NCBI GenBank assembly: GCA_037043455.1
Contig: JAWPHD010003282.1
Coordinates: 62,001-126,000 of the forward strand
Source of the DNA: Cyrtodaria siliqua
Taxonomy: Eukaryota; Mollusca; Bivalvia; Adapedonta; Hiatellidae
Direction of reading: 5' to 3'
DNA: 64,000 nucleotides
In this document: positions 47,680 to 58,818 of the stretch, in pieces
Numbering within the stretch: position 1 is the stretch's first letter
How the letters are laid out: every line of letters starts with the position of its first letter
Notes under the pieces: generated by a model
Databases searched by the model: none
Seen by the model: the letters and a program-made list of their open reading frames with translations, nothing else
What the model was told of the DNA's origin: nothing
Program-made: the position numbers and the translations under genes

Positions 47680-48440
47680 GAGTTGTACGTCGTCCGTCCG
47701 CCCGCCCGTCTGTTGACTTTTGCATTTTGAACACAATAATCCTTAAGTATTAATTTGTCTTCACCAAACCATGTTTTATAAAGGGAGGCTCGGATAAGTT
47801 CGAAATCCAGCTAAATCGGATTAGTAACAGCAGAGTTATGACCCTTGTTTGACTGAAAATGCCATATTGTGCCTTGTGAACTATTTAGCAGCTTTTTTTG
47901 TATTTGATCTTTACCGAACTTTGTCGGTTTGTTGATAGTAATGAAAGCTCAGGCAAGGTCGAAAACCAGCTAGATCCGATTAATAACCCCAGAGTTATGG
48001 TCCTTGATTTATTGAAAAATGCTATATTTTGCTTCGTTAACACTCTATCGCATTCATTTTTCATCTGATCTTCATAAATTCTTTGGCAGGATGGTCGGAT
48101 GAAAACTACATCGGCCAAGAAACAGCAAATTTTTGGCCTTATTTAAAATGGTTTCTTCATTAGCACCTTCATCCAGCATATGGCCTTTACCAAACTCGGC
48201 CATATTGTTTATATTAATGAAAGCTCTGAACGGTTCGAAAACCAGCCAGATATGATTAATACTAGTAACACTAGAATTATGACCCTTGATATTTAGCACC
48301 AGCGCTTATGCCAAACTCGGCCATATTGGTTATATTAATGAAAGCTCTGAACGGTTCGAAAACCAGCCAGATATGATTAATACTAGTAACACTAGAATTA
48401 CGACCCTTGATATTTAGCACCAGCGCTTATGCCATGGTCT
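47680..48440 (+). repeat. Diverged tandem repeat (about 120-160 bp units)
   Basis: CGTCCGTCCGCCCGCCCGTC at 47690 precedes four related units around AATGAAAGCTC...CGAAAACCAGC...GAGTTATGnCCCTTG (47790, 47940, 48215, 48340). The last two, 48190-48313 and 48314-48436, are nearly identical, a recent 124-bp duplication. Non-coding, likely intronic if the host gene continues. Confidence 0.65.
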
Positions 48441-48970
48441 GTTGTCTGTCGGCCTTTAACTTTTTGTTGTCAACACTAGCACATTAATTTCTAAAACAAA
48501 GAAATATCTAACAATTTTTGTATTTGGTACAGCTAACTTGTTAATGTTTTTTTTTCTTGATCATAAAAGTAAAATACTGTTCAATATAACAATTATATTA
48601 AGAGAAAAAAGCTTTAATCGGTACTCTATATACCTGAGCTAATTAGTCATGTAGTCAATACACTGTAGCATTACTTCCAAACACCATTTGACATTGGGAA
48701 ATATGTCCTTAAGGAACTATTTCAAGCCTATTGTATTTAGTGTGGGGGAGAATGTGTATAGTTACCTGCCTGTAAATCACTGTTACACATACAGTTACAT
48801 GAGAAAAGTGTTTTATTCAATTTTGTAGCAGATGAAGCCCTCCAAATACAGCTTGTGTATGAAGTCAAAACATTAAAACATAAAAGCAGGTTTTTTATTA
48901 GTTGTGTTTTAGTTTTAGTTTTGTTCTAATGATTATTACAATGAATTATCAACAAACATGTGTATTTAGT
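48441..48970. other. Non-coding stretch, nothing recognised
   Basis: AT-rich with T-runs; no exon-like frame. Confidence 0.4.
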
Positions 48971-49282
48971 ACCTAAATCCTTATAAGACGGTAGCGTTTG
49001 ATGTTAGTCTTAATCTTGTCTTGTCCTAGCCTTAACGGTTTGTTCTGTTGTTGCTGTGGCTTCTATCAAGTCTCTTAGTGCTTGCCTTGTGGCTTTCTAG
49101 GTATTTTGTTTATATATCATATAAGTGCTCATTTGTAATTGTATTTCCTATTGGTGCTGCCTTGTTGTTGTTTTTAGAGAATATAACCTGGTGGGGATAT
49201 CTTTATTTACACTGTCCCTTTTTATGTCCCATAAAATAGGTTAAGAGTGAGTTTTGGTGCACCCTAGAAACTGGTTTCAACC
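48971..49282 (+). mobile_element. Family A-like RT-element tail upstream of the main copy
   Basis: Starts TACCTAAATCCTTATAAGAC (the end of the RT frame in other copies) and covers the proximal tail to CCCTAGAAACTGGTTTCAACC, then breaks off. It precedes the main RT copy in the same orientation with about 40 bp between. Confidence 0.8.
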
Positions 49283-49309
49283 TCCATATGTTCTTGATAT
49301 GGTTAGGAT

Positions 49310-51660
49310 TAGGCAATTAACTTCAAGTTTATCTATAAGTATTTATGACTTTGCAACTCTATACACAACCTTACCACATCATCTATAAGTATGTTTCATC
49401 ACTAAAGTTGATCGACGAGGAAGCCGACAAAATTTTCATTCGTACAGATCACTTGTATAACACTGCTTCCATAGTTCAAAGTTATACACAACATGTTCTC
49501 CGACCCCATATTGACAAGGAGTCTGATCACGTCAGGCATTTTCTAAAACTACTATATATTAACAAAGGTATTGATTTCATTGACATGCCTAGTATTTTTC
49601 GAGATACTCATGTAGTTGATTCTATCTCAAAATATTTCAAAAAATCTGAAAGTCCTGTAATTTGTTATAAGTATAAAAAGCCTATTAGAAATATTATTTT
49701 CAACTACAACAAAATAGTTTCTGACCTTGATATAGTACATAATACTCCTAAGGAATGTGAATGCAACACATCAAAATTTGGCTATGCTCCAGCAGGTCAT
49801 GTCATCACTGGTAATTTTGATATTGTTGATAAACGTATTCGGCATTTGTTTTCGAAAGGTCCTAAATATAGATTACCTTCAACTATTGATTTTAATGCCT
49901 GTCGTGCCCCGATCGCCCACTCCATTGAAGATTTTAGTATCAAATGGTGTCGTAGAGAACATGCGGACACAAACTCGCTTTCTACTTGGAAAAAGTCTAT
50001 TCTTAAAATTATAGATACACGTATTAACTTTTATAATGCTAACCCCTCTTTACTACCTCCGAGACCTAGGTTTTCCTTTCGTAATCTAAAATCAGGAATT
50101 CAGGAATTTCATAATAAATTTGTTTTAGTTCCTGCAGATAAAGCAGCTAATAATGTAATTATTGTTTGAGGTCTACATTACGTCAATGTTTTATCTCTGG
50201 AACTCGGCAGCACCAATTCGTATACTCCAGTTAATTCTACCGAGGATGATGTTGTTTCCGCACATATCACTCTGTGCACTACTTTCAAGGCTGGTGTAAA
50301 CGATAAGCAAAATAAACTGCCTACCATGTACTGGATTCCTAAATTACATAAAAATCCGTATAAGGCTCGCTTTATTTCGAATTCTAGTGCCTGCACCACA
50401 ACAAACATCTCCAAACTTTTTACTTCTTGTCTTACTGCCGTTAAAGATCACGTTAAACTATATTGTGATAAAACTTATGAAAACTCTGGGATTAATTTAT
50501 TTTGGTCTATAAAAAATTCAGGAGACGATCTTGATAAAATTTTAAATAAAGGTCAAGTTTCATCAATAAGTACTTATGACTTCTCGACACTATATACAAC
50601 CTCACCACATCAACTTATTAAAGACAAGCTAATTTCTCTTATTCAAAAAACATTCGCTAGAGAAAATACTACATTTTAGGCATGTTATGATATTAAAGCG
50701 TTTTTCACTAACGGCCGTTTAGACAATTATACTATGTGGACTTGCTATGAAGTTTGTGAAGCACTCATCTTCCTATTAGATAATATTTTCGTCAGGTATG
50801 GTACCACCGTTTATAGACAAATTGTTGGTATCCCTATGGGTACGAACTGTGCACCACTTGTCGCAGATTTGTTTTTATTTTGCTATGAGAGGGATTTCAT
50901 GTTGAGTCTTTCACCAGATACCCAGGCAGATGTTATTGAAGCTTTTAATGACACCTCTCGGTATCTGGATGACATACTGAACATTGACAACCCTTTCTTT
51001 CCAACTATGGTTCATAATATTTATCCTAAAGAACTGCGGCTTAATAAAGAAAATATATCTGATAATAAGGCTTCTTTTCTTGATTTAGATCTCTCGATTG
51101 AAAATGGTAAAATAATTAGCAAAATCTATGACAAGAGAGATGATTTTAATTTTGACATTGTTAATTATCCCCACTTGGATGGGGATGTTCCCCGAGCAAC
51201 TTCTTATGGGGTTTATCTGTCTCAACTTATTCGTTTTTCTAGAGCTTGTACTCGAGTTGAGGACTTTAATATTCGTAATCTTTGTATAACTAAAAAGTTA
51301 CTCAATCAGGGTTACCGTTACCATAAACTTCGTAAAACCTTTGCAAAATTTTATTATCGTAACCCTGATCTTCTTTCCAAATATAAATGTAATTTAAGGA
51401 CTCTTCTGCGACAAGGACTATCACAACCTGACTTCTATGGTGATGTGATTTATAAACTTCGTAAGATTCTTGGTCATGATCACTTTTATACTATCTTTGT
51501 TAAACTTGTTAAAAAGTTTATCAAAAGAGGTTATGACCCTATCATTTTGCAACGTACTGCATGCTTGGTGGTGGACCCTTTTACAGTTCGCCACTATGCT
51601 TTCCTCTTTAATTGTACGATGACCGGACAGGCTGTGGACCCTATGATGACGCCTACCTAA
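49310..51660 (+). pseudogene. Family A RT retroelement coding region, one frame with two stops
   Basis: From 49345 to 51660 a single frame (about 770 codons) is broken only by TGA at 50167 and TAG at 50677; the second duplicate has a sense TTG at the latter site. Order: N-terminal region (49390-50080), FVLVPADKAANN (about 50120), YWIPKLHKNPYKARFI (50329), motif A YDFSTLYTT (50575; catalytic Asp), motif B' GIPMGTNCAPL (50830), motif C YLDD (50962), FLDLDLSIENG (51075), and a C-terminal region ending DPMMTPT. No GIY-YIG or APE endonuclease is visible. The opening codons (49321-49390) are a stray motif-A segment. The RT core looks Penelope-like; that assignment is inference. Confidence 0.8.
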
Positions 51661-52160
51661 AACCCATTGGGACGGTGGTGTTTGATGTTTGTCCATGATC
51701 TTTCTTGTCGTGCCCTTAATGGTGTATTCTCTTACTGCTCTGGCTTCTGCCAAGTCATTGAGTACCTTCATTGTGGCTTTCTAGGCTATTGTTTTTTTGT
51801 ATTATATTTACAGGAGCATATTTGTGTGTTACTTATATTGCCTATTGATGCTGCCTTGTTGGTTAGAGATTAGATCATGGCGGGGATTTCTTTATTTACA
51901 CTGTCCTGTTTTAATGGGATGACAGTAGGGTAAGTGTGAGGTTTGGTGCACCCTAGAACCGGTTTAAACCCCCAGTGGCCTACTTTGCCACTGACCGTTC
52001 CGAGGCGGTAGCCCTATTGTCAACCCTTTTTGTGTTTGTGATGTCGTTTGCATTTATTATTGCTTTTGCCTTCTTGTTTGTCTGTTTGCGTGTTTGTTTG
52101 TGTTTTGTGGTTTACTGTCCTCCTTGAATGCTACTTTCCCTGTCCGATCTTTTTATATTT
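51661..52160 (+). mobile_element. Family A 3' tail, reference copy
   Basis: Non-coding. Conserved landmarks in order: GTCATTGAGTACCTTC, GCTGCCTTGTTGGTTAGAGA, GATGACAGTAGGGTAAGTGT, GGTTTAAACCC, hairpin CAGTGGC-N7-GCCACTG (51976-51996), GAGGCGGTAGCCC, GTCTGTTTGCGTGTTTG, and the terminus TGTCCGATCTTTTTAT. At least ten other copies of this tail are in the window. Frames through it are not conserved. Confidence 0.9.
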
Positions 52161-52610
52161 CTTTGCAACTCTATACACAACCCTACCACATCATCTATAA
52201 GTATTTATGACTTTGCAAATCTATATACAAGCCTACCATATCATCCATCAGTATTTATGACTTTGCAAATCTATATACAACCCTACCACATCATCTATAA
52301 ATATTTATGACTTTTCAACTCTATATACAACCCTTCCACATCATCTATAAGTATTCATGACTTTGCAACTCTATATACAACCCTACCACATCATCTATAC
52401 GTATTTATGACTTTGCAAATCTATATATAACCCTACCACATCATCTATAAGTATTTATGACTTTGCAACTCTATATACAACCCTACCACATCATCTATAA
52501 GTATTTATGACTTTGCAACTCTATATACAACCCTACCACATCATCTATAGGTATGTATGACTTTGCAACTCTATATACAAACTTACCACATCATCTAGAA
52601 ATATTTATGA
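52161..52610 (+). repeat. 50-bp minisatellite made from RT motif A, 9 units
   Basis: The unit is CTTTGCAACTCTATATACAA followed by CCCTACCACATCATCTATAA and GTATTTATGA, exactly 50 bp, starting at 52161 and every 50 bp to 52561. It encodes the motif A block (SIYDFATLYTTLPHH) in one frame, but 50 is not divisible by three, so each unit shifts frame. The array begins right after the element's 3' terminus and runs without a break into the RT coding sequence of the next copy at 52611 (CTTCTCGACACTATATACAA). Confidence 0.9.
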
Positions 52611-53692
52611 CTTCTCGACACTATATACAACCTCACCACATCATCTTATTAAAGACAAGCTAATTTCTCTTATTCAAAAAACATTCGCTAGAGAAAATAC
52701 TACATTTTTGGCATGTAATAATATTAAAGCGTTTTTCACTAACGGCCGTTTAGACAATTATACTATGTGGACTTGCTATGAAGTTTGTGAAGCACTCATC
52801 TTCCTATTAGATAATATTTTCGTCAGGTATGGTACCACCGTTTATAGACAAATTGTTGGTATCCCTATGGGTACGAACTGTGCACCACTTGTCGCAGATT
52901 TGTTTTTATTTTGCTATGAGAGGGATTTCATGTTGAGTCTTTCACCAGATACCCAGGCAGATGTTATTGAAGCTTTTAATGACACCTCTCGGTATCTGGA
53001 TGACATACTGAACATTGACAACCCTTTCTTTCCAACTATGGTTCATAATATTTATCCTAAAGAACTGCGGCTTAATAAAGAAAATATATCTGATAATAAG
53101 GCTTCTTTTCTTGATTAAGATCTCTCGATTGAAAATGGTAAAATAATTAGCAAAATCTATGACAAGAGAGATGATTTTAATTTTGACATTGTTAATTATC
53201 CCCACTTGGATGGGGATGTTCCCCGAGCAACTTCTTATGGGGTTTATCTGTCTCAACTTATTCGTTTTTCTAGAGCTTGTACTCGAGTTGAGGACTTTAA
53301 TATTCGTAATCTTTGTATAACTAAAAAGTTACTCAATCAGGGTTACCGTTACCATAAACTTCGTAAAACCTTTGCAAAATTTTATTATCGTAACCCTGAT
53401 CTTCTTTCCAAATATAAATGTAATTTAAGGACTCTTCTGCGACAAGGACTATCACAACCTGACTTCTATGGTGATGTGATTTATAAACTTCGTAAGATTC
53501 TTGGTCATGATCACTTTTATACTATCTTTGTTAAACTTGTTAAAAAGTTTATCAAAAGAGGTTATGACCCTATCATTTTGCAACGTACTGCATGCTTGGT
53601 GGTGGACCCTTTTACAGTTCGCCACTATGTTTTCCTCTTTAATTGTACGATGACCGGACAGGCTGTGGACCCTATGATGACGCCTACCTAAA
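52609..53692 (+). pseudogene. Second RT copy (motif A onward), tandem duplicate with one stop
   Basis: Offset 2031 bp from 50578-51661 and nearly identical. It starts in motif A, so everything N-terminal is absent. Motif B' (52862), YLDD (52993) and the C-terminal region are intact. TTA in copy 1 has become TAA at 53116-53118, splitting the frame into 52708-53118 and 53206-53691. The stop that disables copy 1 (TAG at 50677) is absent here, so the two copies acquired their nonsense changes separately. A few other substitutions exist (RHYAF to RHYVF). Confidence 0.85.
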
Positions 53693-54192
53693 ACCCATTG
53701 GGACGGTGGTGTTTGATGTTTGTCCATGATCTTTCTTGTCGTGCCCTTAATGGTGTATTCTCTTACTGCTCTGGCTTCTGCCAAGTCATTGAGTACCTTC
53801 ATTGTGGCTTTCTAGGCTATTGTTTTTTTTGTATTATATTTACACGAGCATATTTGTGTGTTACTTATATTGCCTATTGATGCTGCCTTGTTGGTTAGAG
53901 ATTAGATCATGGCGGGGTTTTCTTTATTTACACTGTCCTGTTTTAATGGGATGACAGTAGGGTAAGTGTGAGGTTTGGTGCACCCTAGAACCGGTTTAAA
54001 ACCCCAGTGGCCTACTTTGCCACTGACCGTTCCGAGGCGGTAGCCCTATTGTCAACCCTTTTTGTGTTTGTGATGTCGTTTGCATTTATTATTGCTTTTG
54101 CCTTCTTGTTTGTCTGTTTGCGTGTTTGTTTGTGTTTTGTGGTTTACTGTCCTCCTTGAATGCTACTTTCCCTGTCCGATCTTTTTATATTT
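53693..54192 (+). mobile_element. Family A 3' tail, tandem duplicate
   Basis: Duplicate of 51661-52160 with one extra T in a T-run (shifting the offset from 2031 to 2032) and scattered substitutions. Ends at the same junction with the 50-bp repeat. Confidence 0.9.
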
Positions 54193-55000
54193 CTTTGCAA
54201 CTCTATACACAACCCTACCACATCATCTATAAGTATTTATGACTTTGCAAATCTATATACAAGCCTACCATATCATCCATCAGTATTTATGACTTTGCAA
54301 ATCTATATACAACCCTACCACATCATCTATAAATATTTATGACTTTTCAACTCTATATACAACCCTTCCACATCATCTATAAGTATTCATGACTTTGCAA
54401 CTCTATATACAACCCTACCACATCATCTATACGTATTTATGACTTTGCAAATCTATATAGAACCCTACCACATCATCTATAAGTATTTATGACTTTGCAA
54501 CTCTATATACAACCCTACCACATCATCTATAATTATTTATGACTTTGCAACTCTATATACAACCTTACCACATCATCTATAAGTATGTATGCCTTTGCAA
54601 CTCTATGTACAACCATACCACATCATCTATAAGTATTAATGACTTTGCAACTCTATATACAACCCTACCACATCATCTATAGGTATGTATGACTTTGCAA
54701 CTCTATATACAAACTTACCACATCATCTAGAAATATTTATGACTTTGCAACTCTATATACAACCCTACCACATCATCTATAAGTATTTATGACTTTGCAA
54801 CTCTATATACAACCTTACCACATCATCTTTAAGTATTTATGACTTTGCAACTCTATATACAACCTTCCCACATCATATATATGTATTTATGATTTGGCAA
54901 CTCTATATACAACCCTACCACATCATCTATAAGTATTTATGACTAAGCAACTCTATATACAACCCTACCACATTCAAGTTTCATCTATAAGTATTTATGA
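54193..55000 (+). repeat. 50-bp minisatellite made from RT motif A, about 16 units
   Basis: Same unit as 52161-52610 and the same junction with the tail. Units at 54193, 54243 and so on to 54943. The first seven or so match array 1 unit by unit. Additional units have been gained between them and the shared AAACTTACCACATCATCTAG variant (52578 versus 54708). Exits into a third, diverged RT copy. Confidence 0.9.
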
Positions 55001-55800
55001 CTTTGCATCGCTATATACAACCTTACCACATCACCAAGAAGTATTAAAAAAAATACTTATTGCCCTCATTCAAAAAACAACTTTCGCTGGAGAAGAGACT
55101 ACATTTATTTGTTTGCCCATAACAATATTAAAGTTTTTTTTTTTTTTACTAACGGCAGTTTAGACAGTCACACTATGGGGACTTTCCAAGAAGTTTGTGA
55201 AGCACTCATATTCGTATAAGATAATATTTTGCCAGGTCTTGAACTACCGTTTATAGATAAATGGTTGGTTGGTATCCCTATGGTTACAAACTGGTGGTAT
55301 CCCTATGATTACAAACTGTGCGCATCCCTATGGTTACAAACTGTGCACCTGCTGTCGCAGTACAGATAAATTGTTGGTATCCCTATGGTTACAAACTGTG
55401 CATCTGTTGTCGAAGATCTGTTCTTGTATTGCTATGAAAGAGATTCCATCTTGAGTATCTCACAGATACTCAGGCAGATGTAATTGAAGACTTTTATGAC
55501 ACCTCTATCTGGATGACATATTGAACATTGACAATCCTTTCTTTCCAACTATGGTTAATACTATCTTGCTTAAAAGAACTTCAACTCAACAAGGCTAACA
55601 TTTATGATACTGTCGCTTCTTTTTTTGATTTACATCTCACATTTGAAAATGGCGAAGTAATTAGTAAAATCTTTGACAAAGGAGATGATTTTATTTTGAA
55701 ATTATTTTGAGGACTTTAATATTGGCTGATATTTGTATTACTAAGAAGCTACTACTGCAGTGTTAGAGTTACCATAAACTAATTTAAGTGCTATTCTCTG
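55001..55800 (+). pseudogene. Third RT copy, diverged, with repeated motif B' segment
   Basis: Starts in motif A (FASLYTTLPHH) and continues through a degenerate middle. The motif B' segment GGTATCCCTATGGTTACAAA occurs four times with small changes (about 55270-55400), with the Gly of GIPMGTNC changed to Val in each. DLFLYCYERDS, LDDILNIDNPFF-like and FFDLHLTFENGE segments follow to about 55690, and homology fades by 55800 with no tail. Older than the two upstream copies; inactive. Confidence 0.8.
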
Positions 55801-58200
55801 TAGTATCAAACAAAATATACAATGTTCGGGTGCAATATCTCAGATTTTATTTGATTGGTCACGGCATGCTAAAAATAAAAATAAAAAATAAATAAAAAAA
55901 AACATTTAATTACCACGGTTATCACTTGTTCGACTTAATGCTCAAAATGGAGCGATTCAAACTTGAAAACATATATATGGCGACTTTCCAGCTTCTACTG
56001 GTGCAGGAATGTCCCATGAGGTATCGAACACACAGCGGTGAGGGGCACGTGATTTCAAGTCACACACCCCACACCCACCACACACACACTTAAAACATAG
56101 TAATAACTCAGTAATTCAGTCAACAAAAATATAAAAAAGCCCATATGGGTCTCGAACCCACGACCATCTATGTTACTCGTTGTACATTTCTGATCGCTAG
56201 CCATTGCACCATTATTTTCAAAGAAGGCAAACATTCAGTCTTGTGTGCTTTATAATCGTATTTTAGTTTGATTTTTGTATTAGAAATACATTAATTGCCA
56301 ACAAACTCATATGCCTAATGTGAAACACACAACAAAGTCTGAAACAGGTAGTTGAGTTTTCATATTATAAAATCCAAACCTGAAAATAAACAGTTTCAGT
56401 TTTCATATTATAAACTCAACCCTGGAAATAATATTTTTACATCTGCAAGATGTGCAGCGAAAACAAATCAAAATAATTAAAACGGATTTGGTTTCATAAT
56501 TTAGGGTCAAAATGTCCAAATATTGTTAAGCAAGCAATTGTGGCCAGTTTGTCCAGGAATATATTCGTTAGAATAGATGGGTGCCACTTAATATGTGTGC
56601 CATTTAAAGAAACATGAATTTGGTTTCCAAGCAAGTTTAAAAAACACAGTCATAGACAGTAACCAGTAGCAACAGAACTGCATGTCACTACTATGGACAC
56701 ATATGATATGATGACACAACAGTGTTTTGGACTATACGAACAGTGATTTTTAAATAGTTTTTTATTTTTTATTTTTTATTGTTAAACAAATATATATGCT
56801 TTGCTTCTTTACCTATCTCTAGTTCATTCCCCTATACAATATATGTATACCCCCCTTAAAAACCAGCTCTCTAAACTTTTCACCATTTTATCCAAATTTG
56901 CCCACAACCGATATCTGCACATGGCTGACAGCTGTCAGAAATTACAATGTAAACAAGACAAAACCACGTGATTACATGCACTGGTACTTGTGTCCTAAAT
57001 ATAGCATTCTGACATACATTCGTGTGTGTATTTACCATAATACCCAAAAGGATAGACAAGGACTCGCTCTTACGTCGTAAAGGTTAGATTACATACGTTT
57101 AACAATTATTTTAATACAAATATATTATTACAAGAATCCACAACATAGTCGTTGATCAAGATAATATGTAATGGGCAATAGTGTCCTTTTTTGAGTCTAT
57201 CACTAGAAATTGTATAACATGTTGGTAATTACCTTTCATTTGTCACCATTGAAAGGAATTTGATTTTGACACAATACATATATGTGTCATAAAGCGCTTG
57301 CGGTACAATCCAAAGTTTGTTTACTTTGTCGGTCTAGGATATTGTAGGTATCGTTTGTGGAACAAAATAACTGCATTTATGTATTTATTTGTACTGTAAC
57401 TTTGGAAACATTGCAAGGTAATTAATGAATAATGTATTGAATAGTTAGCCTACTTGGTAACTGAGTATAACAGGTGTATGGGGATTTATTGTCGTACTGA
57501 TAAATAATTTAAAAAATAATATTTTTTTTATTTTTTAATTGTTTTCCAAATTGAAATTGAATGCTATAAATATGCCACTGTCATAGTACTTATAGAACTG
57601 ACTGCATGTGCTTATATATTGTCTATTATAGAACTCTATCCTAATATGTGTTTTAATTGACAATTCAGTGTGATTAATAGGGTTTTGATTTCTTACTGAC
57701 GATTAATAATTGGCAAGTAACATGTGTATTACTTGTAATAATAATAACATATACACACAGACAATGTCACATGCTTCTGTTTTTATTGACATGCAGATAG
57801 TTCTATAACTTGTTGGTATTCAATCATGCATGTGTGTGCAAATAATTTACAACTTAGACATAAACAACAGATACAATTATATTTACTATATATATATTTG
57901 TTTAACATGAATAACATGTATAACATGTATGAAATAATCATAGAATAGGTTCCGAAAAAAAAACAGGTTTCGTTTATATACACACATTGACAGTTTATCA
58001 TAAACTTGTTTGAAACACTGCTTGTGTAAATATGCATGATGTTACTGGTTGAGACATTGGGTGATATCAAATGAAATAAGGAGTGAAAGAGAGGGAGTAA
58101 GAGTTGAAAGCATGAGTGTTAAACAAAATAAATAATTTATGACAGATTTTGATGGCTTTTTCTACTTACTACCTATGCATATGAATGTAATTGCTAGCTT
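55801..58200. other. Unassigned non-coding DNA
   Basis: A-rich tract 55868-55905, CA/C-rich 56063-56092, T-rich 56757-56782. Apart from the tRNA-like sequence noted separately I recognise nothing. Frames at 56898-57080 (plus) and 57783-58070 (minus) have no domain features. Confidence 0.45.
56140..56220 (-). repeat. tRNA-like sequence (relic or SINE head)
   Basis: On the minus strand there is an A-box-like TGGTGCAATGGCTAGCGATC and, about 45 nt later, a perfect B box GGTTCGAGACC, then CATATGGGCTTTTT (a possible pol III stop). I could not pair a 5' acceptor strand with the 3' end, so a functional tRNA is not supported. Confidence 0.35.
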
Positions 58201-58818
58201 TTTTTTTTTTTTTTATTTATTTATTTATTTTTTTCTTTTTTAATGTTAGTTTAAGTTTTCAAGTTTATAATGCTAGCTTAAAGTTTCAACTTTATAATGC
58301 TAGCTTAAGTTTTCAACTTTATAATACTAGCTCAATGTTTCAACTTAATAAGTCATAATCTTAAACATTTGGGTTCATTGTTATACATTTTGACTGCCCA
58401 GGTAAAATGGGTTTGTGTGAATAAACACGAATTATTTCACTTTCACTTGAATGTCAAGGTTTGGTAATTGAGATACTCAATATTTATAGTTGAATGTGGA
58501 TAAAATAATAAATATTAAAATTTGATTACAATAATCTTTACTATAACAGTATTTACTGAGTCCATCACTTAGTTTAACACAGCCAGAGAACGAAAGAGAT
58601 GAAAAAGAGATGCTGTTGTCATATTAGAAAAACAGACATTGTTGTGTACATTATTTTGAACATTGTTATTTTAGTCAAAAGTAAAGAAAGCGCTCTTTAT
58701 ACAGTTACTATATGCAATCAAGAAAACAGACACAGGTCATGGAACATCAAGCTTTTAAGATTCAATATTCATGAAGTCGATACAAACTATACATTTAACC
58801 TACACTATTTATTAAATT
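58199..58818 (+). other. Presumed 5' region of the LINE, with 30-bp tandem repeat
   Basis: A T-rich tract (58199-58245) is followed by about four copies of a ~30-bp unit around CAACTTTATAATGCTAGCTT (58255-58352). A 75-codon frame 58599-58826 overlaps the start of the LINE protein but shows no ORF1-like features. The element's 5' end is not defined. Confidence 0.4.
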
